A stretch of DNA of 64,000 nt from Rhizobium sp. Root1212. Its GTDB lineage: Bacteria > Pseudomonadota > Alphaproteobacteria > Rhizobiales > Rhizobiaceae. The notes beneath the pieces were generated by a model. The model had not been told where the DNA came from, ran no database searches, and saw only the letters and a list, made by a program, of their open reading frames with translations. Each line of letters opens with the position of its first letter. Positions within the stretch are counted from its first letter, which is position 1. Positions 45,488 through 53,782 of the stretch are shown here, piece after piece. The translations under genes and the position numbers were made by a program. Location of the stretch: the NCBI RefSeq assembly GCF_001424985.1, contig NZ_LMDA01000001.1, positions 496,001 to 560,000 of the forward strand. The letters are read 5' to 3'.

Positions 45488-46420
45488 ATGACCTCCATGA
45501 AAGACAGCTTCGAACGGGTGCTGATAGCGCCGGCCAAGATCAATCTGGCGCTGCATGTCATCGGCCAGAAACCGGATGGCTATCATCTGCTCGAAAGCAT
45601 CGTCACCTTCGCCGACCGGGGAGACCGGATCGGATTTTCCCGCGCAGAGATCGATCGCTTCACCGTTTCCGGCCCCTTCGCCGCCGATATCCCGGCGGAT
45701 GGTGCAGTTGCAGCCGGCAACCTCGTCATCAAGGCACGTGACGGCCTGCGCCGCCTGCTCGCGCAACGGGGCCTTGCCGCCGCACCGGTGCATCTTCATC
45801 TCGAAAAGAACCTGCCGGTCACCTCCGGCATCGGCGGCGGCTCGGCGGATGCGGCTGCCACCCTGCACGGGCTGATGGCGCTGTGGGATGCTCCCCTCTC
45901 CGATCCCGCCTTCGAAGCGGCACTCGCCGTCCTTGCCGTCGAACTGGGGGCGGATGTGCCGATATGCCTGCGCGGCAAGCCGCTCGTCGCGCGCGGCATC
46001 GGCGAGGACACCGAGACGCTTGCCAATTTCCCCGCGTTCCCGATGCTGCTCGTCAATCCGCGCGTGCCCGTCTCGACGCCGGCGATCTTCAGGGCGCTGA
46101 CGACCAAGACCAATCCGCCTCTCGCACTACCCGGAGGAAATCCCCCGGCCCAGCAATGGCTGGTCGCCCTTTCCGCCATGCGCAACGACCTGGAACCCCC
46201 GGCCCGCCAACTGGAGCCGGTGATCGCCACCGTCTCGCAGGCGCTTTCCGACAGCGGCGCACTTTTCGCCCGCATGTCAGGGTCAGGCGCCACCTGTTTC
46301 GGCCTGTTTGCCGACATGGCCGCGCGCGACCGGGCCGCAGCCGCCCTTTCGAAACAGCATCCCGACTGGTACGTTCTTTCCTGCTTCAGCATTCAAGGAG
46401 ACGCCGATGGCGCGGCTTGA
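45488..46420 (+). CDS. ispE: 4-diphosphocytidyl-2-C-methyl-D-erythritol kinase
   Basis: A 310-aa GHMP kinase of the MEP pathway, phosphorylating CDP-methylerythritol in isopentenyl diphosphate synthesis. APAKINLALHVIGQKPDGYHLLES (about 14-37) holds the catalytic Lys and substrate residues. The ATP loop is PVTSGIGGGSADAAATLHGL (about 110-130), with GADVPICLRGKP near 154 and MSGSGATCFGLF (about 262-273) the third motif. Two in-frame ATGs (45488, 45497) are possible starts. Its 3' end overlaps moaB by 14 nt, so they are coupled. Confidence 0.95.
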   Translation: MTSMKDSFERVLIAPAKINLALHVIGQKPDGYHLLESIVTFADRGDRIGFSRAEIDRFTVSGPFAADIPADGAVAAGNLVIKARDGLRRLLAQRGLAAAPVHLHLEKNLPVTSGIGGGSADAAATLHGLMALWDAPLSDPAFEAALAVLAVELGADVPICLRGKPLVARGIGEDTETLANFPAFPMLLVNPRVPVSTPAIFRALTTKTNPPLALPGGNPPAQQWLVALSAMRNDLEPPARQLEPVIATVSQALSDSGALFARMSGSGATCFGLFADMAARDRAAAALSKQHPDWYVLSCFSIQGDADGAA

Positions 46421-46949
46421 CGAACAGCGGCCATTCATCCCGGTGGGCATCGCCGTGCTTACCGTTTCCGATACGCGCACGCTGGCGGACGACCGCTCCG
46501 GCGATACGCTTGTGGCCCGGATCACGGAGGCCGGCCACCGGCTCGCCGACCGCGCCATCGTGGCCGACGACAAGGCGGCAATCGCAAAGACCGTTCTCGC
46601 TTGGTCGAAAGACGCTGCCGTCGATGTCGTCATCACAACCGGCGGCACGGGTTTTACCGGACGCGATGTCACGCCGGAAGCATTGGAGCCGCTGTTCGAA
46701 AAGCGCATGGACGGCTTCTCAGAAGTCTTCCACCGCATCTCCTACGACAAGATCGGCACCTCGACCATCCAGTCGCGGGCGACGGGCGGGCTGATCAATG
46801 CCACCTTCGTTTTCGTGCTGCCCGGCTCGCCCGGCGCCTGCCGCGATGCCTGGGATGGCATCCTGAAACAGCAGCTCGATTATCGCCATATGCCCTGCAA
46901 TTTCATCGAGATTATGCCGCGGCTGGACGAACACCTGAAGCGTGGCTGA
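46407..46949 (+). CDS. moaB: Molybdenum cofactor biosynthesis protein B (MoaB)
   Basis: A 180-aa MPT-binding protein of the MogA/MoaB fold, expected to adenylylate molybdopterin or act as a related scaffold. It carries IAVLTVSDTRTLADDRSGDTL (about 14-34), VVITTGGTGFTGRDVTPEAL (about 73-92), SRATGGLINATFVFVLPGSPGACRDAWDGIL (about 122-152) and the end HMPCNFIEIMPRL. ATG 46407 lies inside the ispE 3' end, with AAGGAG 7 nt upstream. No other moa genes are in the window. Confidence 0.93.
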   Translation: MARLDEQRPFIPVGIAVLTVSDTRTLADDRSGDTLVARITEAGHRLADRAIVADDKAAIAKTVLAWSKDAAVDVVITTGGTGFTGRDVTPEALEPLFEKRMDGFSEVFHRISYDKIGTSTIQSRATGGLINATFVFVLPGSPGACRDAWDGILKQQLDYRHMPCNFIEIMPRLDEHLKRG

Positions 46950-47011
46950 CCTCATCAAAACCTTGTGATTGCCCTGTTCCCTTTGGAACAGCGGAGCGTC
47001 CTGTTTAGCCC

Positions 47012-47150
47012 TATAAAAGACACAGAAACGGCAGCGGATGAGACACCCTCCGCGGCAACGGTGGCCATACGACGCGGACGACGCGACAAGCCATTTTCAG
47101 GCAGCAATTTTTATTAAGTTGGAGCGGGCTCGCAAGAACCCGCTCTTTTC
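47012..47150 (+). ncRNA. Candidate small RNA or long moaB 3' UTR ending in a terminator
   Basis: The 208-nt gap between moaB and the convergent GT2-like gene has a TATAAAAG box at 47013. A perfect terminator sits at 47122-47150 (GAGCGGG-N10-CCCGCTC then TTTTCTT). An AT-rich CAATTTTTATTAAG stretch precedes it, a possible Hfq-type site. Terminators 170 nt beyond a stop codon are unusual. No -35 element fits well. A 57-codon ORF crosses the terminator and is not believed. The terminator itself is solid; the RNA is a guess. Confidence 0.35.
47122..47150 (+). terminator. Rho-independent terminator downstream of moaB
   Basis: GAGCGGG-CTCGCAAGAA-CCCGCTC followed by TTTTCTT, on the plus strand. It closes the ispE-moaB transcript or the candidate small RNA. 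Confidence 0.85.
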
Positions 47151-47157
47151 TTGGCCG

Positions 47158-47682
47158 TCAGCGCCGCTCGCGCGCGGCGGAAACCACCCAGGCGGGAATG
47201 ATCTCCGCTGAAAGCCGGCGGGCCGAAAGCGCTCCGGCAATCTCCGCCGTGCCGCCCCGCTTTCCAGCCGCCGCCGCTTGCTGCCGCGGCACGAGAAAGC
47301 CGTTTTCCAACACCGATGGCCGGCTGAAAAGCCGCTTCAGCAACGGCTTGCGATAGGCTCGCGCTGTCGAGAAACGGGCGGGCGCGTTATTGAAAGCGAT
47401 ATACTCCGCGACATCGTCGATCCACCGTCCCGCCGGCCGCGCGCCGGGCTCCAGAAACAACAGCCACTCGCTGCGCGCCGCGCCAATGACCTCGGCCAGA
47501 TTCCACACGGTCAAGAAACGGCAGCCGGCCGCATCCGCCACGCGCGAAGAACCGTCCGTTGAGCCGTGATCCAGCACGGTTACATCGCGCACCAGTCCCT
47601 CTACGGCGCCGGAAACGAGCGCCGACAGGCTTTGGGCAAGCTCTGCCTCGTTGTTGCGGGTTTCGATGACGATCGACAGCAT
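47158..47682 (-). CDS. Short glycosyltransferase family 2-like protein
   Basis: A 174-aa protein with the GT2 start MLSIVIETRNNEAELAQSLSAL and LDHGSTDGSSRVADAAGC, the nucleotide-sugar-binding half of a GT-A fold. WLLFLEPGARPAGRWIDDVAEYI stands where the DxD segment should be, but no clear DxD metal motif is present. GT2 enzymes are normally longer (over 220 aa), so the acceptor domain is reduced. It may be a non-catalytic or specialised member. It is divergent from the radical SAM gene, sharing a region with a candidate LexA box. Confidence 0.75.
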   Translation of the reverse strand: MLSIVIETRNNEAELAQSLSALVSGAVEGLVRDVTVLDHGSTDGSSRVADAAGCRFLTVWNLAEVIGAARSEWLLFLEPGARPAGRWIDDVAEYIAFNNAPARFSTARAYRKPLLKRLFSRPSVLENGFLVPRQQAAAAGKRGGTAEIAGALSARRLSAEIIPAWVVSAARERR

Positions 47683-47805
47683 CGTTCCTCCTACCGCATC
47701 GCAGCAGCAATTGCTACAGGACGGCAGCCAAGTCCCTGTTTACTTTCCATTAATCACGAATTTCAAGCTTGTCCGGTCGCATCTGAAAAGGTCGCACAGG
47801 TTTTT

Positions 47806-47820
47806 GTTCTTGCATTGTTC
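47806..47820. promoter_or_regulatory. Candidate LexA (SOS) box GTTC-N7-GTTC
   Basis: GTTC-TTGCATT-GTTC, 73 nt before the ATG of the radical SAM gene and 124 nt before the divergent GT2-like gene. GTTC-N7-GTTC is the established direct-repeat SOS operator of alphaproteobacterial LexA, and the surrounding T-rich TTTTTGTTC and TCATTT fit such boxes. Confidence 0.6.
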
Positions 47821-47893
47821 TCATTTGTGCGTTAGGAAAATAATCAGAAACCGCCGCAGGAAATGGCACCTTTTGGTTTCGCGGAGTTACCCA

Positions 47894-49051
47894 ATGACCG
47901 ATCTGTCTGACCTCAGGCAGGGTGCGTTTGCGCCCGCCCATTCGGCTGACATGGCCGAAGCATTACTCGCCGATACGACCCTGCGCATCGATGTCGATCG
48001 TCGGCGCGGTCGTGGCGCGGGGCTGAACATCGGCGGCCGCTTCGAGCCGGTATCGCGGGAAGCGGAGGACGATGGCTGGAACTCGCTGGAGGACCTGCCG
48101 CCTTTCAAGACGGAAGTGCAGATCGAAAAGCCGCGCTCGGTCATCAGCCGCAACGACAGCCCGGACATTCCCTTCGACCGCTCGGTGAACCCCTACCGCG
48201 GCTGCGAGCACGGCTGCATCTACTGCTTCGCCCGCCCGACCCATGCCTATATGGGCCTCTCGCCTGGGCTCGATTTCGAAGCCAAGCTGTTTGCCAAGCC
48301 CGACGCGGCGCGACTTCTGGAGCGCGAACTTGCCAAGCCCGGCTACAAGGTGCGGCCGATCGCCATCGGCACCAATACCGACCCCTACCAGCCGATCGAG
48401 AAGGAATGGCGCATCATGCGCCAGGTGCTGGAGGTGCTTCAGGCCTGCAATCATCCGGTCATGATCGTCACCAAGTCGGCGATGGTGACGCGCGATATCG
48501 ATATCCTCGCGCCCATGGCCGAAAAGGGCCTCGCCAAGGTCGGGCTTTCGGTGACGACGCTTGACCGCAAGCTGGCCCGGCTGATGGAGCCGCGTGCCTC
48601 GACGCCGGGCAAGCGGCTGGAGGCGATCAAGACGCTGTCGGAAGCCGGCATCCCTACGACGATCATGATGGCGCCGGTCATCCCCGCCCTCAACGACCAC
48701 GAGATCGAGCGGGTGCTCGATTCAGGCAAGACGGCTGGCGCTGCGGCAGCCAGCTATGTGCTGCTACGGCTGCCGCTGGAGGTAAGCCCGCTGTTTCGCG
48801 ACTGGCTGCTGCGCAACTACCCGGACCGCTATCGCCATGTCATGGCGCTGGTGCGCTCCATGCGCGGCGGCAAGGACTATGACGCGGAGTTCGGCAAGCG
48901 CATGAAGGGCGCCGGTCCCTATGCCTGGCAGATTGGCCGTCGCTTCGAAATGGCCGTCAAGCGGCTGGAACTGAACCTGACGCGGCGGCCGCTCAACTGC
49001 GATCTCTTCGTGCCGCCGCTCGGCACGGGGGTCCAGCTGTCGCTGCTGTGA
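47894..49051 (+). CDS. PA0069 family radical SAM protein (SplB/COG1533-related)
   Basis: A 385-aa radical SAM enzyme. The 4Fe-4S motif CEHGCIYC (about residues 99-106) lies in VNPYRGCEHGCIYCFARP. Family landmarks follow: AIGTNTDPYQPIEKEWRIMRQVLEVL (about 157-182), IVTKSAMVTRDIDILAPM, and VGLSVTTLDRKLARLMEPRASTPGKRLEAI (about 216-245). The family is related to spore photoproduct lyase and often annotated as a DNA repair photolyase, but its reaction is unproven. The candidate LexA box upstream supports a DNA-damage link. ATG 47894 starts MTDLSDLRQG. Confidence 0.9.
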   Translation: MTDLSDLRQGAFAPAHSADMAEALLADTTLRIDVDRRRGRGAGLNIGGRFEPVSREAEDDGWNSLEDLPPFKTEVQIEKPRSVISRNDSPDIPFDRSVNPYRGCEHGCIYCFARPTHAYMGLSPGLDFEAKLFAKPDAARLLERELAKPGYKVRPIAIGTNTDPYQPIEKEWRIMRQVLEVLQACNHPVMIVTKSAMVTRDIDILAPMAEKGLAKVGLSVTTLDRKLARLMEPRASTPGKRLEAIKTLSEAGIPTTIMMAPVIPALNDHEIERVLDSGKTAGAAAASYVLLRLPLEVSPLFRDWLLRNYPDRYRHVMALVRSMRGGKDYDAEFGKRMKGAGPYAWQIGRRFEMAVKRLELNLTRRPLNCDLFVPPLGTGVQLSLL

Positions 49052-49145
49052 CCCCCGCAAGGATGCGACCGGTTCTGCGTTCGCATCCGGGCCGGAGCAT
49101 AGGCCAAGGGCAGGCAAGCGCCGCACCTGCCTGCGGTTGCAAATG

Positions 49146-49240
49146 CGCCGGCCTCGGTCGCCGGCGGCTGTTCATGCCGTTCCCGTTGTCCCTGTGACGG
49201 GAATGGCGCTCCCCCGGCCGTATCCGCATCCGGCCGGGGG
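49146..49240. other. Three consecutive GC-rich hairpins
   Basis: CGCCGGC-N7-GCCGGCG (about 49146-49166), TTCCCGT-N10-ACGGGAA (49180-49203) and CCCCCGGCCG-N10-CGGCCGGGGG (49211-49240) follow each other between the radical SAM gene and rnhB. None has a T tract. They may end the radical SAM transcript or structure the rnhB leader, since the rnhB start lacks a clear SD. Confidence 0.6.
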
Positions 49241-49278
49241 ACTTGCAGGGAATCGGGCTTCTGTGCGACGGTCCGCCC

Positions 49279-49977
49279 ATGTCACGAAGCGCATTGCCCG
49301 ATTCCCCTTTTCTTTTCGATGGTGCCGGGGGGCCTGATTTTTCGATCGAACTCAGCGCTCGGCGCGAGGGGTTCTGGCCGGTGGCGGGCACGGACGAGGC
49401 TGGCCGCGGGCCGCTGGCGGGCCCGGTCGTTGCTGCTGCCGTGATCCTTGATCCCGACAATATCCCGGAGGGTCTGAACGACAGCAAGCAGCTCTCCGCC
49501 ATCAGGCGGGAAGAGCTGTACGAGGTCATCCTTGCCAATGCGATCGTCTCCGTCGCCTCGTCCGGCGCCGGGCGGATCGACCGCACGGATATCCGCAAGG
49601 CGAGCCTCGATGCGATGCGGCGCGCGGTTGCCGGCCTGGCGCTAAAACCGGCTTGCGTGCTGGCCGATGGGCGCGACGTTCCGCCAAGTCTCTCCTGCGC
49701 CAGCAAGGCCGTCGTCAAGGGCGATGCGCGCTCCGTCTCGATTGCCGCCGCCTCGATCGTCGCAAAGGTCACGCGCGACCGGATGATGGCGCGGGCCGAT
49801 CTCGTCTTTCCGGCCTACGGCTTTGCCGTCCATGCCGGCTATGCCACCGCGCGTCACCGCAAGGCGATCACGCAGGATGGTCCTTGCGCCCTGCACCGCA
49901 TGAGTTTTCGTCCGCTGCGGAAGGACGATGACACCGCTACGGTCGAGCAGGACATCGCTGGATTCGACGGCTTTTGA
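49279..49977 (+). CDS. rnhB: Ribonuclease HII
   Basis: A 232-aa enzyme cutting the RNA strand of RNA-DNA hybrids and single ribonucleotides in DNA. Catalytic residues are in [23 protein letters not shown] (DEAGRG, about 36-42), with LNDSKQLS (about 64), [13 protein letters not shown] (about 123) and the terminal acidic residue in [14 protein letters not shown] (about 156). [11 protein letters not shown] follows. ATG 49279 ([10 protein letters not shown]) is taken as the start; an upstream TTG at 49243 is possible. Hairpins occupy the leader. Confidence 0.94.
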   Translation: MSRSALPDSPFLFDGAGGPDFSIELSARREGFWPVAGTDEAGRGPLAGPVVAAAVILDPDNIPEGLNDSKQLSAIRREELYEVILANAIVSVASSGAGRIDRTDIRKASLDAMRRAVAGLALKPACVLADGRDVPPSLSCASKAVVKGDARSVSIAAASIVAKVTRDRMMARADLVFPAYGFAVHAGYATARHRKAITQDGPCALHRMSFRPLRKDDDTATVEQDIAGFDGF

Positions 49978-50146
49978 GCGGTGAGGATGGTTCGGGCTGC
50001 CTGAGACTGCCGGTTTCCCCGTCACCGAATGCGCGCTTGCGCGCTGCTTTCTCCCTCACCATTTTGTTATTGACCCGAAGAGGAACGAAACAAAGCTGCG
50101 TGCATTGCCCTTCATCGGCCGTGGGATGCCTGTTCCTGTGGCCGGC

Positions 50147-50187
50147 GGGTGACGCCGGGGAGATTTTCTTCGGGATGGGCGTCACCC
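50147..50187. other. Perfect 10-bp hairpin in the rnhB-50268 gap
   Basis: GGGTGACGCC-N21-GGCGTCACCC. No T tract follows. It lies about 170 nt after rnhB and 80 nt before the small exported protein gene. Terminator or leader structure; not resolved. The remainder of the 290-nt gap shows nothing else I can name. Confidence 0.55.
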
Positions 50188-50267
50188 CGGTAACAAGGAC
50201 GCGCGGCGATCGATTATAGAGTGGCGGCGGGATCGCAGAAGAGCGATTCGCAGGAAGGACCAAGCTC

Positions 50268-50579
50268 GTGATCTTCACAGTGCTGCTGACGGCATTGATG
50301 GCAACGGCGGAAACGCCGCCGACGGAACCGACGGCCGATGCGCTGCAATCCGACCTGCAGACCGCCTACCCCTGCCAGGATATCGACGGCCGCAAGGTCT
50401 GGAAGGGCGGCCTCGCCTATTACATCGAATCCTACATTTATGACGGCCAGTCTTCGCAAACTGCAGCCGACATCGCCACCGATGCCGTCTTGCCGGGTGA
50501 CAACTCCCCGGAGACGATGAAGGAATTCGAGCAGGCCTGCGTTACCATGGCACCGGCGCAGGCAACCAACGAGAACTGA
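50268..50579 (+). CDS. Small exported protein of unknown function
   Basis: A 103-aa protein from GTG 50268 with AAGGA about 8 nt upstream. The short hydrophobic start (VIFTVLLTALMATAETPP) looks like a signal peptide cleaved near ATA-ET. The mature part has two Cys (YPCQDIDGRK and FEQACVTM), probably disulfide-bonded, and LAYYIESYIYDGQSSQTAADIA. No family recognised. It converges on the atp operon, with a mosaic repeat between. Confidence 0.68.
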   Translation: MIFTVLLTALMATAETPPTEPTADALQSDLQTAYPCQDIDGRKVWKGGLAYYIESYIYDGQSSQTAADIATDAVLPGDNSPETMKEFEQACVTMAPAQATNEN

Positions 50580-50691
50580 CGGGTTTCCCGATTTTCCCCA
50601 AGAGCACGACTCCCAAGTTTTCTGAAGAGTGCGGGGCGTATGGTTCGTGCGCGCTTCGCGCGGGTGTATTTCCGTCTCTCGCCGAAAGCCT

Positions 50692-50850
50692 CCTACCCGC
50701 CCCTCCTCCTTGCGGGGAGAGCGGGTTTTTCACGGTGCTCGCGCCGGCAATCTTCAGGAAATGTCGCGATCCACAGCCAATGTCCAATGAACGGAGAATT
50801 CCCCCTCATCCGACCCTTTGCGCCACCTTCCCCCCGCTGGGGAAAAGGGA
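50692..50850. repeat. Intergenic mosaic repeat
   Basis: The 367-nt gap 50580-50946 holds TACCCGCCCCTCCTCCTTGC with GGGGAGAGCGGG, then CCCCCTCATCCGACCCTTTG, CCACCTTCCCCCCGCTGGGG and AAAAGGGAAGAG. These are the same modules as at 4.62 and 21.96 kb. The rest of the gap has the atp terminator and nothing else recognisable. Confidence 0.78.
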
Positions 50851-50898
50851 AGAGTGCCGCTTCGGCTTTGGCACTCAGGGTGAATTCCCCCGGAACGC

Positions 50899-50924
50899 AA
50901 AAAAGCCGGCCTAGGGCCGGCTTT
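50899..50924 (-). terminator. Terminator of the atp F0 operon
   Basis: On the minus strand AAAGCCGGCC-CTA-GGCCGGCTTT extends into TTTTTT, 23 nt beyond the b-subunit stop. Classic intrinsic terminator. Confidence 0.92.
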
Positions 50925-50946
50925 CGAATTTCGATTGCGAAGGCGC

Positions 50947-51438
50947 TTAGTTGAGGCGCGTCTTCACGTCGCTGACCGCCTTGGCAAACAGCGTGCTCTG
51001 GATCGTCGCATCCGACTTGGACGAGATGACCTGCTCGGCTGCAGCAATGGCGATATCGACGGCGGTTGCACGAACTGCGTTGATCGCGTCGGTCTCGGCC
51101 TGGCGGATTTTCTGCTCCGAAAGGCTGGTGCGGCGGGCGACGAATTCTTCCGTCTTCACCTTGGCTTCCGCGGTCAGGGCAGCGGCTTCGCGCTCGGCAG
51201 CAGCAACGATATTGGCGGCTTCCGCTTCGGCTTCCTTGCGCTTCTGCTGGTATTCGACCAGCAGCGCCTGGGCTTCTTCACGCAGACGCTTGGCTTCGGC
51301 CAGTTCGTTGGTGATGCGGCCGGCGCGCGCGTCGAGCGACTTACCGAGCATCGCCGGAACCTTGAGGTAGGCGATCAGCACGAGGAAGAGCACCAGGCCA
51401 ACGGTGGCCCAGAATGTCGCCAGTGACGTCATATCCAT
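50947..51438 (-). CDS. atpF: F0F1 ATP synthase subunit b
   Basis: A 163-aa stator subunit. One N-terminal membrane helix (FWATVGLVLFLVLIAYLKVPAML, about 9-31) is followed by a long charged helix for the b/b' coiled coil (AKRLREEAQALLVEYQQKRKEAEAEAANIV...), ending VSDVKTRLN. It is the last gene of the operon atpI-B-E-b'-b, directly followed by a terminator. F1 genes are absent, as is usual in alphaproteobacteria, where F0 and F1 are separate operons. Confidence 0.95.
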   Translation of the reverse strand: MDMTSLATFWATVGLVLFLVLIAYLKVPAMLGKSLDARAGRITNELAEAKRLREEAQALLVEYQQKRKEAEAEAANIVAAAEREAAALTAEAKVKTEEFVARRTSLSEQKIRQAETDAINAVRATAVDIAIAAAEQVISSKSDATIQSTLFAKAVSDVKTRLN

Positions 51439-51449
51439 GATGGCGCTCC

Positions 51450-52061
51450 TTACTTTGCCGTTGCCTTGACCGCAGCAGCGATCTCGGCCTTGGTTGCCTT
51501 GCCACCGATCAGCTGATCGACGACGGCGGCGGCGGTTTCTTCGGCGATGGAGCCAACATCGGCCAGAGCCTTCGCCTTGATGTCGGCGATTCGGACTTCG
51601 GCGGCGGCAATCTTGCCGTTGAGGTCTGCTTCGACAGCGGCGCGGTCTGCATTGGCCTTAGCCTTGGCAGCTTCGCGGGCTTCGCCGGCGATGGCATTGC
51701 CCTTGGAACGGGCGACGGCCAGATCCTGTTCGTAGGCGGCGATGGCCGCGTCGGCTTCGGCCTTGGCGCGCGACGCATCGTCAAGATCGCGAGCGATCGT
51801 GCCGGAGCGGGCTTCCAGAATGGCACCGATGCGCGGAAGGATGACCTTCGACATCAGGACATAGAAAAGACCGAAGGTAATCGCGAGCCAGAGCAGCTGC
51901 GATGCGAATGTCGATTGGTCGAAGGGCGGGAACACGCCAGAGCCGTGACCGCCTTCATGCGCCACACCCGTTTCGGTGTGCACCTCGCCGGCAGCGGCGT
52001 CATGGGTGGTTTCTGCGCCTTCGGTGGTGGTTGACTGGGCATAGGCCGCCGTCACAAACAT
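51450..52061 (-). CDS. atpF2: F0F1 ATP synthase subunit b' (second b-type subunit)
   Basis: A 203-aa subunit. ATG 52061 ([12 protein letters not shown]) is preceded by GGAGGTGAG, so the six codons further upstream are not used. An Ala/Thr/Glu/His-rich N-terminal extension of about 55 residues comes first, then the membrane helix ([28 protein letters not shown], about 62-89) and the long Ala/Lys/Glu helix. Having both b and b' as heterodimer partners is typical of alphaproteobacteria and phototrophs. It lies 11 nt before atpF. Confidence 0.94.
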   Translation of the reverse strand: MFVTAAYAQSTTTEGAETTHDAAAGEVHTETGVAHEGGHGSGVFPPFDQSTFASQLLWLAITFGLFYVLMSKVILPRIGAILEARSGTIARDLDDASRAKAEADAAIAAYEQDLAVARSKGNAIAGEAREAAKAKANADRAAVEADLNGKIAAAEVRIADIKAKALADVGSIAEETAAAVVDQLIGGKATKAEIAAAVKATAK

Positions 52062-52133
52062 GCTCACCTCCAGGTGCACTCAAATGAATTGCGGGCCGCG
52101 GATTTTGTCCGCGGCCCAGCCTTAAAGCCGATA

Positions 52134-52361
52134 TTAGACGGCGAAAAGGAGCAGCAGGGCTACGAGCAGCGAGAAGATGCCCAGAGCTTCCGTAACGGCG
52201 AAGCCGAATACGAGGCGGCCGAACTGGCTGTCAGCGGCCGAAGGGTTGCGCAGAGCGCCCGACAGGTAGCTGCCGAAGATGTTGCCGAGGCCGAGAGCCG
52301 TGCCGGCCATACCGAGGCAAGCGAGACCTGCACCGATGAACTTTGCTGCTTCCGCTTCCAT
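52134..52361 (-). CDS. atpE: F0F1 ATP synthase subunit c
   Basis: A 75-aa hairpin proteolipid forming the proton-driven ring. Helix 1 has [22 protein letters not shown], the polar loop is ALRNPSA(A), and helix 2 contains the essential carboxylate Glu in [20 protein letters not shown] (about residue 58). AAGGAG lies about 7 nt before the ATG. Confidence 0.97.
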   Translation of the reverse strand: MEAEAAKFIGAGLACLGMAGTALGLGNIFGSYLSGALRNPSAADSQFGRLVFGFAVTEALGIFSLLVALLLLFAV

Positions 52362-52442
52362 GTTAAACTCCTTCGAATGGTGTTGCGGCTGGATTTGGCA
52401 CCCTGGCCGGGCAATGCCGGCCGGGCTCCGTGACTTTATTCC

Positions 52443-53204
52443 TTAGTGGCCACCCGGATGGACCGCGTCGTTGAGGTACATGCAGGTCAGTACCGCGAAG
52501 ACGTAGGCCTGGAGGAAGGCGACGAGGAATTCGAGACCCGTCAGGGCGACGGTCATGATCAGGGGCAGGACGGCGCCGCCGATGCCGAGCGCACCCAGCG
52601 TTCCAAGCGAGGCAACGAAGCCCGCGAACACTTTCAGGGTGATGTGGCCGGCCAGCATGTTCGCAAAGAGACGAACCGAAAGGCTGATGGGGCGCGACAG
52701 GAAGGAAATGATTTCGATGGAGACGACCAGCGGCAAGAGGATGCCGGGAACGCCGCTCGGAACGAAAACGTTCAGGAAGCCGAAGCCATGCTTGTAGAAA
52801 CCATAGACCAGCACCGTGCCGATGACGAACAGCGCGAGCGCGAAGGTCACGATGATCTGGCTGGTGATGGTGAAGAAATAGGGAACCATGCCGAGCATGT
52901 TTGCCGTCAGGATGAACATGAACAGCGAAAACACCATCGGGAAGAACTTCATGCCGTGGGAGCCGGCGCCTTCGCGCAGCATCGAGGCGATGAATTCATA
53001 GGACATTTCGGAGACCGACTGCAGGCGGCCCGGAACGACGGCACGGCTCGACGTCGTGAAATAGAGGAAGCAGACAGCAACGACGAGCGTCGCGACCATG
53101 AACAGGGAAGCGTTGGTGAACGAAAAATCGTAGCCACCGATTTCGATCGGAACGATCTTGTTGATCATAAACTGGTGGGTCGGATCTACCTTATCGCCTG
53201 CCAC
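52443..53204 (-). CDS. atpB: F0F1 ATP synthase subunit a
   Basis: A 253-aa membrane subunit holding the proton half-channels. It starts at GTG 53204 ([24 protein letters not shown]), which matches the rhizobial N-terminus. Typical motifs are [40 protein letters not shown], and the Arg-containing helix [23 protein letters not shown] with the essential Arg facing the c-ring Glu. The end is [23 protein letters not shown]. It lies 58 nt after atpI. Confidence 0.96.
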   Translation of the reverse strand: MAGDKVDPTHQFMINKIVPIEIGGYDFSFTNASLFMVATLVVAVCFLYFTTSSRAVVPGRLQSVSEMSYEFIASMLREGAGSHGMKFFPMVFSLFMFILTANMLGMVPYFFTITSQIIVTFALALFVIGTVLVYGFYKHGFGFLNVFVPSGVPGILLPLVVSIEIISFLSRPISLSVRLFANMLAGHITLKVFAGFVASLGTLGALGIGGAVLPLIMTVALTGLEFLVAFLQAYVFAVLTCMYLNDAVHPGGH

Positions 53205-53262
53205 AGCCGCTCTCTCTCGTTTTGACCGCTCGGAAGCGGACTTTTTCCTACTGCGACAGCGC

Positions 53263-53628
53263 TTAAGCGCCGTCGCCCTTATCCTTGCCGCCCCTGCCCG
53301 GCTGATCCGCGGGATGGGGCGCTGCCACCATGCCCGCCGAACGCAGAACGTTCAGCACGCCGGCACAGAAACCAAGAAGGAGGAGTACGATCATCCCCCA
53401 CGGCCCTGTACCTGCAAAATGATCCAAAAGATAGCCCAGAAGCGCGCCAACGATGATCGCCGCCACAAATTCGCTCGAAAGCTTGACAGCGACCTGATAG
53501 CCCTTGCGGTTTTCCGCAGCCCTCTCCTCGATGGCGGCTTCTTTCGGGTCGTTCCCGAGCTTTGCCGACAGTTCGGATTGAAGCCGCTTGCGCCGCTCTT
53601 CCAGACCCTCTTTCCGGTCGTCCGTCAT
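53263..53628 (-). CDS. atpI: ATP synthase protein I (AtpI)
   Basis: A 121-aa accessory protein for c-ring assembly. The charged N-terminus [20 protein letters not shown] is followed by two membrane helices (about 55-78 and 83-107: [38 protein letters not shown]) with the typical G-GxxLDHxxGTxPWGM pattern. ATG 53628 follows GGAGGG. It is the first gene of the operon; a good promoter lies about 100 nt upstream. Confidence 0.92.
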   Translation of the reverse strand: MTDDRKEGLEERRKRLQSELSAKLGNDPKEAAIEERAAENRKGYQVAVKLSSEFVAAIIVGALLGYLLDHFAGTGPWGMIVLLLLGFCAGVLNVLRSAGMVAAPHPADQPGRGGKDKGDGA

Positions 53629-53730
53629 GTGGCACCCTCCTTTATCGACCGTGACAGTCATAAACCGTCAGCATTGCCATACAAAGGCCGGATTTGAAGC
53701 CACCGTCGGCCCGTTCTGAAGTCGGCCGCA

Positions 53731-53759
53731 ACATAGTTTTAGGTGCCCTGCTAGTCAAG
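53731..53759 (-). promoter_or_regulatory. Predicted promoter of the atp F0 operon
   Basis: On the minus strand CTTGAC, a 17-nt spacer and CTATGT. This is an excellent fit to the alphaproteobacterial housekeeping sigma consensus, ending 103 nt before the atpI ATG. Confidence 0.78.
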
Positions 53760-53782
53760 GCATGCAAGGGCATTGTGGAGAG

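Noticed and set aside
47038-47211. 57-aa ORF (MRHPPRQRWPYDADD...) between moaB and the GT2-like gene
   Set aside because: It runs through a strong terminator and into the opposite-strand gene, and no SD precedes it.
49974-50219. 81-aa ORF overlapping the rnhB stop
   Set aside because: Starts at TTG without SD, and contains the perfect hairpin at 50147; looks non-coding.
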